A stretch of 64,000 bases of DNA, taken from assembly GCA_024236155.1 (NCBI GenBank), contig JACKLA010000001.1, positions 62,001 to 126,000 on the forward strand, in the 5' to 3' direction. Below the pieces are notes generated by a model. The model made no database searches. It was not told the origin of the DNA and was given only the letters and a program-made list of their open reading frames with translations. Within the stretch, counting starts at the first letter, position 1. Every line of letters starts with the position of its first letter. Both the position numbers and the translations under genes were made by a program. This DNA comes from Sphingomonadaceae bacterium (GTDB taxonomy: Bacteria > Pseudomonadota > Alphaproteobacteria > Sphingomonadales > Sphingomonadaceae). Positions 17,225-26,816 of this stretch are shown here, in pieces.

Positions 17225-17502
17225 CGGGAACACGATAAAGCACAGCCGCCCCGCAACGGCAACGCGACTTGTGTTGCGATGACAATAATCGATCTACTTG
17301 AAATCGGACGAGTTCATCCTGAATAGCAGGTTTGATTCGGATTTTGGGCGCGTTTGACTGACCGGCCCGCTACGCCAGCGATACTTTGGCTACGCCGCGC
17401 TTTCCTAGCGGCAAAAGCTTGTTGCTCTCAGGTGATTTGATGTCTCTTTGATCTGCCTCGCAAGCGCAGCCGATGGTCGGTTGCCGCAATCCGGGGCAGC
17501 CC

Positions 17503-18483
17503 ATGAGCGTTATTCCGATCCGATCCGAAGCATCATCGCGCGGCGCGCGCATGTTGCGTACGGCTTTGGGTGCAGAGATTGCGCGCTGGCTCGAAGAGCC
17601 TGCCGTGATCGAGGTGATGCTCAATCCCGACGGTCGCCTGTGGGTCGACCGTCTGGGCGAAGGCCTTGCCGCAACTGACTGCCTTATGGGCGCCGCCGAT
17701 GGCGAGCGCATCATCCGTCTGGTCGCGCATCATGTCGGTGCCGAAGTCCATGCCGGAGCGCCGCGCGTATCGGCGGAATTACCCGAGGGCGGTGAGCGTT
17801 TCGAGGGACTGTTGCCACCCGTGGTTGCCGCGCCCAGCTTTGCCATTCGCAAGCCTGCCGTCGCGGTGTTCACACTCAATGACTATGTGGCGGCGGGCAT
17901 CATGGCAGACTGGCAGGCCGATTTGCTCGCTGACGCCGTTGTGTCGCGGAAGAACATTCTGGTTGCTGGCGGCACATCGACTGGCAAGACAACGCTCACC
18001 AATGCGCTGCTGGCCGAAGTTGCTTCCGGCTCTGACCGCGTCGTCCTGATCGAAGATACGCGCGAACTGCAATGCGCTGCTCCCAATCTGGTGTCGCTGC
18101 GGACCAAGGATGGCGTGGCCACCCTGTCCGATCTGGTCCGCTCTGCCTTGCGGCTGCGACCGGACCGCATCCCTATCGGCGAGGTGCGCGGCGCAGAGGC
18201 CCTCGACCTGCTCAAGGCCTGGGGCACCGGCCATCCGGGTGGAATCGGCACGATCCATGCCGGGACTGCTCTGGGCACGCTGCGGCGGCTCGAACAGCTA
18301 ATCCAGGAAAGCGTGGTCACTGTGCCGCGCGCGCTGATCGCCGAGACCATCAACGTTATCGCTGTGCTCGTGCGTGATGGCACCGGTCGGCGGCTGTCCG
18401 AACTGGCCGAGGTCCGCGGGCTCGATGCTGCCGGCGAATATGTCCTTGCACCCCTTTCCCCCACTCAAGGAGACCCTTCGTGA
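17503..18483 (+). CDS. trbB: Conjugal transfer ATPase TrbB (VirB11-like)
   Basis: 326 residues from the ATG at 17503; an ATG at 17473 would add ten. Hexameric secretion ATPase that powers pilus assembly and DNA transfer at the inner membrane. Walker A GGTSTGKTT is at 156-164, followed by the Asp box LIEDTRELQC and the His box GTGHPGGIGTIHAG of the VirB11 family. The stop overlaps the trbC start (GTGA). First gene of the mating-pair-formation operon. The 239-base gap before it, shared with the divergent restriction operon, must hold promoters for both. Confidence 0.95.
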   Translation: MSVIPIRSEASSRGARMLRTALGAEIARWLEEPAVIEVMLNPDGRLWVDRLGEGLAATDCLMGAADGERIIRLVAHHVGAEVHAGAPRVSAELPEGGERFEGLLPPVVAAPSFAIRKPAVAVFTLNDYVAAGIMADWQADLLADAVVSRKNILVAGGTSTGKTTLTNALLAEVASGSDRVVLIEDTRELQCAAPNLVSLRTKDGVATLSDLVRSALRLRPDRIPIGEVRGAEALDLLKAWGTGHPGGIGTIHAGTALGTLRRLEQLIQESVVTVPRALIAETINVIAVLVRDGTGRRLSELAEVRGLDAAGEYVLAPLSPTQGDPS

Positions 18484-18812
18484 TTCACGTTCTATCGCGT
18501 GCGCGCTCGCGCCTGCACGCTACAATACTCACTACCTGCGCGGCACTCGTCGTTGCCACGCCCGCCCATGCAGCAGGCTCGTCCATGCCATGGGAAGCGC
18601 CGCTGCAGGCCATCCTTGAATCCATCCAAGGCCCGGTCGCCAAGATCGTCGCGGTGATCATCATCATCGCCACCGGCCTGGCGCTGGCTTTTGGTGACAC
18701 ATCGGGCGGGTTCCGGCGGCTGATCCAGATCGTCTTTGGCCTGTCGATCGCCTTTGCCGCATCGTCCTTCTTCCTCTCCTTCTTTTCCTTCGGCGGCGGG
18801 GCGCTCGTCTGA
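18480..18812 (+). CDS. trbC: TrbC pilin precursor (VirB2-like)
   Basis: 110 residues, GTG start overlapping the trbB stop. A long signal peptide ends at APAHAAG (about 28-34). Two strongly hydrophobic helices (KIVAVIIIIATGLALAFG and IQIVFGLSIAFAASSFFLSF) flank a short basic loop, the normal layout of the conjugative pilin. In RP4 the protein is cyclised by TraF, which in this element would be encoded to the left of the window. The next gene starts on the last base of this stop codon. Confidence 0.93.
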   Translation: MIHVLSRARSRLHATILTTCAALVVATPAHAAGSSMPWEAPLQAILESIQGPVAKIVAVIIIIATGLALAFGDTSGGFRRLIQIVFGLSIAFAASSFFLSFFSFGGGALV

Positions 18813-19087
18813 TGGAGAGCGGCGCATCCAGTTTGCCCAATGGCTTCGTCGTCCCGGTCCACCGCGCGCTGACCGAGCATATCTTGCTGGGCGGCGCACC
18901 GCGCGGGCTCGCGATCGCCAATGCAACGCTGGCCGGAGCCATTGGTCTGGGCCTGCAGTTGTGGATCGCTGGGCTCGTTTTCTTCGCGCTCGGTCACATG
19001 GTGGCGGTCTGGGCAGCGCGGCGCGATCCGCAATTCGTGGACGTGGCCCGGCGTCATCTGCGCTTTCCTGCTCATTGCGGGGTGTGA
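18812..19087 (+). CDS. trbD: TrbD (VirB3-like) inner-membrane protein
   Basis: 91 residues. After a short cytoplasmic start containing VPVHRALTEHILLGGAPRG, the conserved TrbD/VirB3 opening, a double hydrophobic stretch runs from about 33 to 67. The tail is basic and ends HLRFPAHCGV. VirB3-type proteins sit in the inner membrane and cooperate with the VirB4 ATPase encoded immediately downstream, and in some systems the two are fused. TGATG overlap with trbC. Confidence 0.93.
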   Translation: MESGASSLPNGFVVPVHRALTEHILLGGAPRGLAIANATLAGAIGLGLQLWIAGLVFFALGHMVAVWAARRDPQFVDVARRHLRFPAHCGV

Positions 19088-19090
19088 GGG

Positions 19091-21553
19091 ATGTTCTCGC
19101 TGCGCGAATACCGAAACAAGGCCGACCGGCTCGCGGACTTTCTTCCCTGGGCAGCGCTCGTTGCACCCGGAGTGGTGCTCAACAAGGACGGCAGCTTTCA
19201 GCGCTCGGCGCGGTTTCGCGGGCCCGATCTCGACAGCGCAACGCCTTCGGAACTGATTGCCACAACCGCGCGGCTCAACAGTGCGTTGCGGCGTCTGGGC
19301 TCTGGCTGGGCGATCTTCGTCGAAGCGGTGCGCCGACCGGCGCTGGACTATCCGGTCTGTGCCTTTCCCGATCCGGCATCGGCACTTGTCGAGCGCGAAC
19401 GCGCTGCGCAGTTTGCTGAGGAAGGCGCACATTTCGAGAGCCGGTATTTCCTGACCTTCCTATGGATGCCGCCCGCCGAGGACGCCGCACGCGCTGAAAG
19501 CTGGCTCTACGAGGGCAAAGCCGAGAAAGGCGTCAATCCGCGAGAATTATGTGACGGCTTCGTCGATCGGACCGACCGGCTGCTGCGCCTGTTCGAAGGT
19601 TTCTTCCCCGAAGCCCACTGGCTCAATGATCACGAGACGCTGACCTATCTGCACAACTGCATCTCGACGCACGTGCAATCCGTCCGCGTTCCTGAAACTC
19701 CGATGCATCTCGATGCACTGCTCGCCGACGAGCCGCTCACTGGCGGGCTCGAACCGCGTCTAGGCACGGCGCATCTGCGCACGCTCAGCGTGATCGGCTT
19801 TCCGAGCGCGACCTTTCCCGGCCTGCTCGATGAATTGAACGCACAAGGCTTCGCCTATCGCTGGTCGACCCGCGCGATCATGCTCGACAAGAGCGATGCG
19901 ACAAGGTTGCTCTCAAAGATCCGCCGCCAGTGGTTTGCCAAGCGCAAATCGGTCGCCGCGATCCTCAAGGAGGTGATGACCAACGAGGCCTCGGTGCTGG
20001 TCGACAGCGATGCGGCCAACAAAGCCGAGGATGCGGACACGGCCTTGCAGGAACTCGGCGCAGACCATGTCGGGCTCGCGCTGGTGACGGCCACGGTTAC
20101 CGTCTGGGACACTGATATCGCGCTCGCTGCTGAAAAGCTGCGTCTGGTCGAGAAGGTCATCCAGGGCCGCGATTTCACCTGCGTGACCGAAGGCATGAAC
20201 GCGATCGAGGCCTGGCTCGGATCGCTGCCCGGCCATGTCTATGCCAATGTCCGCCAGCCTCCTATCTCGACGCTCAATCTGGCGCATATGATGCCGCTCT
20301 CGGCGGTCTGGGCCGGGCCGGAAAGTGATGCCCATTTTGCTGCGCCGTCGCTGTTCTATGCGAAGACCGAAGGCTCGACCCCGTTCCGCTTTTCGCTGCA
20401 TGTCGGCGATGTCGGGCACAGTCTGGTGGTCGGCCCCACCGGGGCGGGCAAGTCGGTGCTGCTGGCCATGATGGCGCTGCAATTCCGCCGGTATGATCGC
20501 TCGCAAATCTTCGCCTTCGATTTTGGCGGCTCGATCCGCGCGGCCGCGCTCGCTTGCGGCGGTGACTGGCAGGACTTGGGATCAAGCCTTTCAGATGACA
20601 GCGATGAAGCCGTGATGCTGCAACCGCTCGCGCGGATCGACGAGCCGGCGCAGCGGGGCTGGGCATCAGAATGGCTGCAGGCCATCCTTGCTTGCGAAGG
20701 TGTGACCATTGACCCGGTCACCAAGGACCATCTCTGGTCGGCACTAACCTCGCTGTCGACCGCGCCAATTGCCGAACGCACGCTCACGGGCCTCGCCGTC
20801 CTGCTCCAATCGCAGGCATTGAAGCAGGCGCTCGCGCCCTATTGCATCGGCGGCCCGTTCGGGCGCCTGCTCGATGCCGAAAGCGAGCGGCTTGGCGAAG
20901 GCAGCTTCCAAGCCTTCGAAACCGAAGGGCTGACCGGATCGGCCGCGGCACCTGCAGTCCTTTCCTATCTCTTCCACCGGATCGAAGGGCGGCTCGACGG
21001 GTCGCCTACGCTGATCATCATCGATGAGGGCTGGCTGGTGCTCGACAGCCCGGCCTTCGCCGCGCAATTGCGCGAATGGCTCAAGACCCTGCGCAAGAAG
21101 AATGCGAGCGTGGTGTTTGCCACGCAGAGCCTTGCCGATATCGAGAGTTCAGCGATTGCGCCCGCGATCATCGAAAGCTGCCCAACCCGTATCTTCCTGC
21201 CCAATGAGCGCGCGGTCGAACCGCAAATACTGGGCATCTATCGCCGATTTGGCCTCAATGATCGTCAGATCGAAATCCTCAGCCGGGCAACGCCCAAGCG
21301 CGACTATTACTGTCAGTCGGCGCGCGGCAACCGCCTGTTCGAACTGGGTCTGGGAGAGGTCGCGCTCGCCTTCACTGCCGCCTCGTCCAAAAGCGACCAG
21401 CTCGCCATAGCGCGGATCATCGAGAATTCCGGCCGCGCAGGTTTTGCCGCTGCCTGGCTGCGCCATCGCGGCCTCGACTGGGCCGCCGACCTGCTCGGCA
21501 CCCCCGAGCCCACATCCCTTACCCCCAGCCCCCAACAAGGAGACCTCCCATGA
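19091..21553 (+). CDS. trbE: TrbE (VirB4-like) secretion ATPase
   Basis: 820 residues, the usual size. The N-terminal half is the CagE/TrbE/VirB domain that contacts the inner-membrane complex. Walker A GPTGAGKS is at about 448-455, Walker B LIIIDEGW at about 641-648, and the downstream FATQSLADI region is conserved in the family. VirB4 ATPases drive pilus assembly and substrate transfer. Four bases separate it from trbD and its stop overlaps the trbJ start (ATGA). Confidence 0.96.
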   Translation: MFSLREYRNKADRLADFLPWAALVAPGVVLNKDGSFQRSARFRGPDLDSATPSELIATTARLNSALRRLGSGWAIFVEAVRRPALDYPVCAFPDPASALVERERAAQFAEEGAHFESRYFLTFLWMPPAEDAARAESWLYEGKAEKGVNPRELCDGFVDRTDRLLRLFEGFFPEAHWLNDHETLTYLHNCISTHVQSVRVPETPMHLDALLADEPLTGGLEPRLGTAHLRTLSVIGFPSATFPGLLDELNAQGFAYRWSTRAIMLDKSDATRLLSKIRRQWFAKRKSVAAILKEVMTNEASVLVDSDAANKAEDADTALQELGADHVGLALVTATVTVWDTDIALAAEKLRLVEKVIQGRDFTCVTEGMNAIEAWLGSLPGHVYANVRQPPISTLNLAHMMPLSAVWAGPESDAHFAAPSLFYAKTEGSTPFRFSLHVGDVGHSLVVGPTGAGKSVLLAMMALQFRRYDRSQIFAFDFGGSIRAAALACGGDWQDLGSSLSDDSDEAVMLQPLARIDEPAQRGWASEWLQAILACEGVTIDPVTKDHLWSALTSLSTAPIAERTLTGLAVLLQSQALKQALAPYCIGGPFGRLLDAESERLGEGSFQAFETEGLTGSAAAPAVLSYLFHRIEGRLDGSPTLIIIDEGWLVLDSPAFAAQLREWLKTLRKKNASVVFATQSLADIESSAIAPAIIESCPTRIFLPNERAVEPQILGIYRRFGLNDRQIEILSRATPKRDYYCQSARGNRLFELGLGEVALAFTAASSKSDQLAIARIIENSGRAGFAAAWLRHRGLDWAADLLGTPEPTSLTPSPQQGDLP

Positions 21554-22296
21554 TCCCCCGTAAGTACTTCCGCAGCATTTTGACCGGTGTCGCGCTCGCC
21601 TGCGCAGGCTCCGGCGCTCTCGTGTCCGCGCCTGCCCACGCGCAGTTCGGCGGCATTGTCTATGATCCGTCGAACTATGCCCAGAACGTGCTCACCGCTG
21701 CGCGCACGCTTGAGCAGATCAACAATCAGATCCGCATGCTGCAGAACCAGGCCAGCTCGCTCGTCAACGAAGCGCGCAATTTGCAGAGCTTGCCGCTTAC
21801 CGTCCTGCAGCCCCTGCAGGACCAGATCCGGCAGACGCAGCAATTGCTCCAGCAGGCGCAGCGCATCGCCTACGATGTGCGCGAAATCGAAACGACCTTC
21901 GATGCCCAGTACAAGAATATCCCGCTCAATGCCTCGCAGCAGGCGATGGTCAATGGCGCCGAGGCGCGTTGGCAGAACAGCGTGGCCGGCTTCGAAGATG
22001 CGCTGAAGGTCCAGGCAGGCGCGGTCGCCAATCTCGAAGGCTCGCGCGCGGCGGTCAGTGAACTGGTCAGCGCCAGTCAGTCAGCCACCGGCGCCTTGCA
22101 GGCCGCGCAGGCAGGCAACCAGCTCTTGGCGGTGCAAGCAGGCCAATTGGCCGATCTCACTGCCACGCTGGCAGCAATGAGCCGGGCGCAGGCGCTCGAT
22201 GCAGCCGAAAGCGCAGCGGCCAAGGCGCAGGCGCGCGAACAGCTGCGGCGCTTTCTTGCCAATCGTCCGCGCTACCTGCCCAGCGGGCCGAAGTGA
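21550..22296 (+). CDS. trbJ: TrbJ (VirB5-like) periplasmic protein
   Basis: 248 residues with a cleavable signal peptide ending in APAHAQF (about 28-33). The mature protein starts GGIVYDPSNYAQN, the standard TrbJ signature, and is then almost entirely helical and Gln-rich, with strong coiled-coil potential (about 50-125). VirB5-type proteins are minor pilus components that mediate recipient contact. Tightly coupled to trbE by an ATGA overlap. Confidence 0.94.
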   Translation: MIPRKYFRSILTGVALACAGSGALVSAPAHAQFGGIVYDPSNYAQNVLTAARTLEQINNQIRMLQNQASSLVNEARNLQSLPLTVLQPLQDQIRQTQQLLQQAQRIAYDVREIETTFDAQYKNIPLNASQQAMVNGAEARWQNSVAGFEDALKVQAGAVANLEGSRAAVSELVSASQSATGALQAAQAGNQLLAVQAGQLADLTATLAAMSRAQALDAAESAAAKAQAREQLRRFLANRPRYLPSGPK

Positions 22297-22302
22297 TCGG
22301 TC

Positions 22303-22650
22303 ATGGATAGCAAGCTCCTCGCGCGCGTCGGTGCCGCCGTCTTCGTCGGCCTCGCCTTCGCAATGACGCTCGTGCAGATGCGCGAGGAGCCTAACCCGCA
22401 GCCCGACTCCTCGCCAATCGCATGGGTGCCCGACGGCGACCCGCTGCCCTTACAGATCAAGGCCTGTGCAGAGATGGGCGAGTTGGCGCTGTCCTCACCC
22501 GATTGCCGCGCTGCCTGGGCCGAAAAACGAAGACGCTTCCTGGGCGTGGATCATCCAGAGGCCTATTCTGAGCTCGCTGATCCTGCGCACCCGCTCATAG
22601 CGGACATCTCAACGTCTACCCCGTTTGGCGAACAGCGAGGGGAGGACTGA
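22303..22650 (+). CDS. TrbK-alt, putative entry-exclusion protein
   Basis: 115 residues. One N-terminal membrane segment (VGAAVFVGLAFAMTLV) is followed by a Pro-rich linker and a small periplasmic domain with two Cys (KACAEMG and SPDCRAAWAEKRRRF), probably disulfide-linked. This Cys pattern and the position between trbJ and trbL fit the TrbK-alt family, proposed to block redundant transfer between donor cells. The role comes from family annotation rather than from this sequence. Confidence 0.85.
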   Translation: MDSKLLARVGAAVFVGLAFAMTLVQMREEPNPQPDSSPIAWVPDGDPLPLQIKACAEMGELALSSPDCRAAWAEKRRRFLGVDHPEAYSELADPAHPLIADISTSTPFGEQRGED

Positions 22651-22651
22651 C

Positions 22652-23965
22652 ATGGGCGGCACCGGCGTCGTCGATCGTTTTCTGGCGATCTTCTCCCAAT
22701 ATATCGATAGCGGCTTCGGCCTGCTTTCAGGCGAGGTCGCCTTCATCGCGACTACGCTGATCGTGATCGATGTGACGCTAGCAGCCCTGTTCTGGAGCTG
22801 GGGCGAGAATGACGACATCATCGCCCGGCTCGTCAAGAAGACGCTCTTCGTCGGCATTTTCGCCTATATCATCGGTAACTGGAGCGCGCTTGCCAACATC
22901 ATCTTCAACAGTTTTGCCGGGCTGGGCCTCAAGGCCAGCGGCTCGGGGCTGGGTGCCGCCGACCTATTACAGCCCGGGCGTGTGGCCCAGGTCGGGATTG
23001 ATGCCGCCTGGCCACTGATCGAATCCATCGCCGATCTGATGGGCTATGTCGGCTTCTTCGAGAATTTCCTGCAGATAATCATTCTGCTGCTCGCCTGGGC
23101 GGTGGTGATCATCGCCTTCTTTATCCTCTCGATCCAGCTCTTCGTCACGCTGATCGAGTTCAAGCTGACAACGCTGGCTGGCTTTATACTCATCCCTTTC
23201 GGTCTGTTCGGCAAGACCGCCTTCATGGCTGAGCGCGTGCTCGGCAATGTGGTTTCTTCGGGCATCAAGGTGCTGGTGCTGGCCGTGATCATCGGCATCG
23301 GCTCAACGCTCTTTGCCGAATTCACCAGCGCGATCCCCGGCGAGCCAACGATCGAGGATGCGCTTGCCATCGTGCTTGCAAGCCTCACGCTGCTCGGCCT
23401 GGGCATTTTTGGCCCCGGCATTGCCAACGGCATCGTGGCTGGCGGGCCGCAATTGGGAGCGGGCGCTGCAGCAGGCACCGCCTTGCTGGCGGGCGGAGCC
23501 GCCGTGGGCGGAATTGCCGGAGCCAAGCTGGCCGGCGGCGCTGTCGCCAGCGCTGCCTCGTCGGTCGCGCAAGGCACATCGCGCGCCGCAGGCGGGGCGA
23601 CCATGGCCTATGCTACCGGCTCCGCAGGCAAGACCGGCGGCGCGGCTGTCGCAGGCGGTATGGCCGGTGTCGGGCGCGCCGCAGGAGGTGCCGCCATGTC
23701 GCCGCTGCGCAAAGCAGCGGACAGCGCCAAAAGCAATTTCCGCGAAGGTGCGCGCGCCTCGGTCGGCAATATGGGCGGACGCATCGTGCCTGCACCCGGC
23801 AGCACGCCATCCGGTCCACAGCCCGAAAACGGCCCGCCCGCCTGGGCCAAATCCATGAAGCAACGCCAGAGCCTCGGCCACTCGGCTTCGCTCGCCGCGC
23901 ACACGGTGCGCTCCGGTGACGGCCAAGGCGCAGGCTCCTCCATCGACACGAAAGAGAAGGACTGA
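22652..23965 (+). CDS. trbL: TrbL (VirB6-like) polytopic membrane protein
   Basis: 437 residues from the ATG right after the TrbK-alt stop, served by GAGGGGAGG; earlier in-frame codons lie inside the upstream gene. Roughly six transmembrane helices occupy residues 20-270. A Gly/Ala-rich region (about 270-350) and a polar Pro-rich cytoplasmic tail follow, as usual for TrbL. VirB6-type proteins form part of the inner-membrane channel through which DNA passes. The tail is low-complexity and should vary among relatives. Confidence 0.94.
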   Translation: MGGTGVVDRFLAIFSQYIDSGFGLLSGEVAFIATTLIVIDVTLAALFWSWGENDDIIARLVKKTLFVGIFAYIIGNWSALANIIFNSFAGLGLKASGSGLGAADLLQPGRVAQVGIDAAWPLIESIADLMGYVGFFENFLQIIILLLAWAVVIIAFFILSIQLFVTLIEFKLTTLAGFILIPFGLFGKTAFMAERVLGNVVSSGIKVLVLAVIIGIGSTLFAEFTSAIPGEPTIEDALAIVLASLTLLGLGIFGPGIANGIVAGGPQLGAGAAAGTALLAGGAAVGGIAGAKLAGGAVASAASSVAQGTSRAAGGATMAYATGSAGKTGGAAVAGGMAGVGRAAGGAAMSPLRKAADSAKSNFREGARASVGNMGGRIVPAPGSTPSGPQPENGPPAWAKSMKQRQSLGHSASLAAHTVRSGDGQGAGSSIDTKEKD

Positions 23966-23971
23966 CCTCTC

Positions 23972-24652
23972 ATGTTCAAACGCCCCTCGATCCGATACGA
24001 TAAGACGCCGCAACCTGAGACGCCCTATCAGCGCGCGGCACAGGTCTGGGACGAGCGCATCGGCTCGGCCCGCATCCAGGCGAAGAGCTGGCGCTATGCC
24101 TTTTTCGGCGCGCTCGGCCTATCAGCAGCGCTGACCGGCGGTCTCATCTGGCAGAATGCGCGCGGCACCATCGTCCCCTGGGTGGTCGAGGTCGACAAGC
24201 TTGGCGAAGCGCGCAGCGTCGCGCCTGCCAATGCGGAGTTCGCGCCAACCGATCCGCAGATCGCCTTCCACCTTGCCCGCTTCATCGAGCATGTCCGTGC
24301 CATCCCCGACGATGCCATCGTTGTGCGCGAAAACTGGCTCAGAGCCTATGACTTCGCGAGCGACAAGGGCGCGCTGGCGCTCAATGACTATGCGCGCGCC
24401 AATGATCCTTTTTCCGTGATTGGACGCGAGCAGGTGGCCGTCGATGTCACCAGCGTGATCCGGGCCTCGCCAAGGAGTTTCCGGGTCGCCTGGGTCGAGC
24501 GCCGCTACCGCGACGGGGCACTCGCTGAAACGAGCCGCTGGACCGCGATCCTCGGCATCACCGTGCAGCCGCCCAACAATCCCGATGCGCTCACCAAGAA
24601 CCCGCTTGGCATCTTCATCACATCCATCAACTGGTCAAAGGAGCTCGGCTGA
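23972..24652 (+). CDS. trbF: TrbF (VirB8-like) inner-membrane scaffold protein
   Basis: 226 residues. A cytoplasmic N-terminus (TPYQRAAQVWDERIGSAR) leads to one transmembrane helix (about 43-62) and a periplasmic VirB8/NTF2-like domain containing VPWVVEVDKLGEA and FRVAWVERRYRDG. It links the inner- and outer-membrane complexes. The stop and the trbG start share a base (TGATG). Confidence 0.95.
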   Translation: MFKRPSIRYDKTPQPETPYQRAAQVWDERIGSARIQAKSWRYAFFGALGLSAALTGGLIWQNARGTIVPWVVEVDKLGEARSVAPANAEFAPTDPQIAFHLARFIEHVRAIPDDAIVVRENWLRAYDFASDKGALALNDYARANDPFSVIGREQVAVDVTSVIRASPRSFRVAWVERRYRDGALAETSRWTAILGITVQPPNNPDALTKNPLGIFITSINWSKELG

Positions 24653-25644
24653 TGTCCCGCTCTCATATTGTCTTCCGCAAAGTTTTCGTCAGCCTGCTTG
24701 CCGCGCCCTCGCTGGCGCTGGCCGTTCCGGCCTCGGCGACCCCGGCCCCTTCGGCTGTGGCCATGCAGTCAGCCTTGGCAGCGCTGATGAAAATGCGCCC
24801 GCTCACGGCGATCCAGACCTCCGATGATATCCACCTCCTTTCGCGGCAGGCCTCCCCCACTGCTGCGCGCCGCTCCCGCCCGCCTGACCCCGAGACGCAA
24901 GTGGGAGCGGCAAATGATGCTGCCCGTATCCAGCCCGAGGATGCAGGTTTCCAGAATGCGATCCAGCGCTATGCCTATAGCGAAGGCGCATTGTTTCAGA
25001 TCTATGCCAAGCCAGGGCAAGTGACCGATATCGCGCTGCAGGAAGGCGAGAGGCTGGTGGGCCCGGGCCCGGTGGCTGCGGGCGATACGGTACGCTGGAT
25101 GATCGGCGATACGCTCAGCGGCGCGGGCGCAACGCAGCGGGTGCATATCCTCGTCAAGCCGACCCGGCCTGACATTACCACCAATCTCGTCATCAACACC
25201 GACCGGCGCACCTATCACGTCGAACTGCGCGCCAACCCCCGCGTTTACATGGCCTCGGTCAGCTGGTCCTATCCCGAAGACGAGTTGATCGCATTGCGCC
25301 GGGCACAAGCCGAAGCCCTGCGCGCGGCGCCGATTGCGGACGGGTTCACGCTCGAAAACCTCAATTTTGATTACCGGATATCGGGCGACAAACCCGATTG
25401 GCGGCCGCTGCGCGTGTTCGATGATGGGCAGCGCACGCTCGTGGAATTTCCGCCCGATATTGCCCAAGGCGAAATGCCGCCCTTCTTTGTCATTGGTGAG
25501 GAGGGCGAGGCCGAACTGGTCAATTACCGGGTCGACGGGCGCTACCTGATCGTCGACCGGCTGTTCCAAAAGGCTGAGCTTCGTCTCGGCGCAGGGCGCA
25601 GGCAAGTGCGCGTGAAGATCACCAATCGGTCGCGGAGCGAATGA
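24652..25644 (+). CDS. trbG: TrbG (VirB9-like) outer-membrane complex protein
   Basis: 330 residues with an N-terminal signal peptide (LLAAPSLALAVPASA). The VirB9 pattern is clear: YAYSEGALFQIYAKPGQVTDI opens the beta-rich first domain, and VLVK/TDRRTYHVELRAN and FDYRISGDKPDWRPLRVFDDG lie in the second. VirB9-type proteins form the periplasmic wall of the core complex with VirB10. The stop overlaps the trbI start. Confidence 0.95.
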   Translation: MSRSHIVFRKVFVSLLAAPSLALAVPASATPAPSAVAMQSALAALMKMRPLTAIQTSDDIHLLSRQASPTAARRSRPPDPETQVGAANDAARIQPEDAGFQNAIQRYAYSEGALFQIYAKPGQVTDIALQEGERLVGPGPVAAGDTVRWMIGDTLSGAGATQRVHILVKPTRPDITTNLVINTDRRTYHVELRANPRVYMASVSWSYPEDELIALRRAQAEALRAAPIADGFTLENLNFDYRISGDKPDWRPLRVFDDGQRTLVEFPPDIAQGEMPPFFVIGEEGEAELVNYRVDGRYLIVDRLFQKAELRLGAGRRQVRVKITNRSRSE

Positions 25645-26816
25645 TGGAAAGCGCTTCCGATCCCGAACGGCCCGTCGATGCCGAGTCCATCACCAGCCTG
25701 CGCGGCGACGCCCCGCGTGTGGTGCGCCTGTCGCGCAAGGCAATTGGAATTGCCAGTGCCATTGGACTGTCACTGGTGGGCGCAGCTTTGCTCTATGCGC
25801 TGCAGCCTGCCTCGCAAGGGGGCGAAGAGGAGCTGTTCAACACCGATGGCGTTGCGGTGGCCGATGGTCTGACCTCGGCTCCCAGCGATTACTCGCAGGT
25901 GCCACAGCTCGGGCCGCCGCTGCCCGGCGATCTGGGCAAACCGATCCTCGATGCGCAGGAGCGCGGCGCAGTCGCGGAATTGCCGCCCATCGGTGCGCAA
26001 CCTCCGCCGCCTCCGCCGCAAGGCATCAGCCCAGAGGAAGCGGCGCGTCAGCGGATCGAACAGGAACGCGAAGCGGCTAGCGGTAGCCGCCTGTTCTTTG
26101 GCGGCGGAACGCCCGCTCCCAGTCTGGCGCAGGCGCTCCCGCCCTCCGATCCATTGCCTGCATCAGCTCAGCCTTCGGTTTCTGCAGGACAGCCTGCTTT
26201 TCTTGATCGTCCCGCCGAGCGCCGCACCGTTTCATTGCAGCGGCTCGATGCCGCGCCATCGGGGGCGCTGTTGCAGGCCGGTTCAGTCATTCCCGCTGCG
26301 CTCATCACCGGTGTCCGCTCCGACCAGCCCGGGCTTGTAACCGCGCAAGTGACTCAAAACGTCTATGACAGCCTGACCGGACGCCGCTTGCTGATCCCGC
26401 AAGGTGCACGGCTGATCGGCGAGTACGAATCGGATGTCGGCTTTGGCCAGCGGCGCGTGCTGCTGGCGTGGAACCGGCTTACCCTCCCCGATGGGCGTTC
26501 GATCGTACTGGAGCGCCAGCCCGCGGCCGATCCTTCCGGCTTTGCCGGTCTCGAAGACGGGGTCGATTACCATTGGGGCGGGGTGCTCAAAGCCGCGTTG
26601 GTCTCGACCTTACTCGGCGTCGGTAGCGAACTTGGTTCCGGCAGTGACAGTGATTTGGCGCGGGCGCTGCGGCGCGGCAGTCAGGACAGCGTCAACCGCG
26701 CAGGCGAACAGATCGTCTCGCGCGAGCTCAACATCCGCCCGACGCTGACCATTCGTCCGGGCTTTCCTGTGCGGGTGCTGGTCACCCGTGATATCGTGCT
26801 TGAGGGTGGATCGTGA
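25641..26816 (+). CDS. trbI: TrbI (VirB10-like) envelope-spanning protein
   Basis: 391 residues. A single transmembrane helix (about 37-55) follows a short cytoplasmic part, then a Pro-rich periplasmic linker (about 75-165). The C-terminal VirB10 beta-barrel domain contains AGSVIPAALITGVRSD, GARLIGEYESDVGFGQ and a final RPGFPVRVLVTRDI. VirB10 spans both membranes and senses ATPase activity to gate the channel. It may start at the ATG at 25641 or the next codon. GTGA overlap with the following gene. Confidence 0.95.
   Translation: MMESASDPERPVDAESITSLRGDAPRVVRLSRKAIGIASAIGLSLVGAALLYALQPASQGGEEELFNTDGVAVADGLTSAPSDYSQVPQLGPPLPGDLGKPILDAQERGAVAELPPIGAQPPPPPPQGISPEEAARQRIEQEREAASGSRLFFGGGTPAPSLAQALPPSDPLPASAQPSVSAGQPAFLDRPAERRTVSLQRLDAAPSGALLQAGSVIPAALITGVRSDQPGLVTAQVTQNVYDSLTGRRLLIPQGARLIGEYESDVGFGQRRVLLAWNRLTLPDGRSIVLERQPAADPSGFAGLEDGVDYHWGGVLKAALVSTLLGVGSELGSGSDSDLARALRRGSQDSVNRAGEQIVSRELNIRPTLTIRPGFPVRVLVTRDIVLEGGS

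Noticed and set aside
17371..17400. GCTACGCC direct repeat before trbB
   Set aside because: Two short copies at irregular spacing in high-G+C sequence, not distinct enough to call a site.
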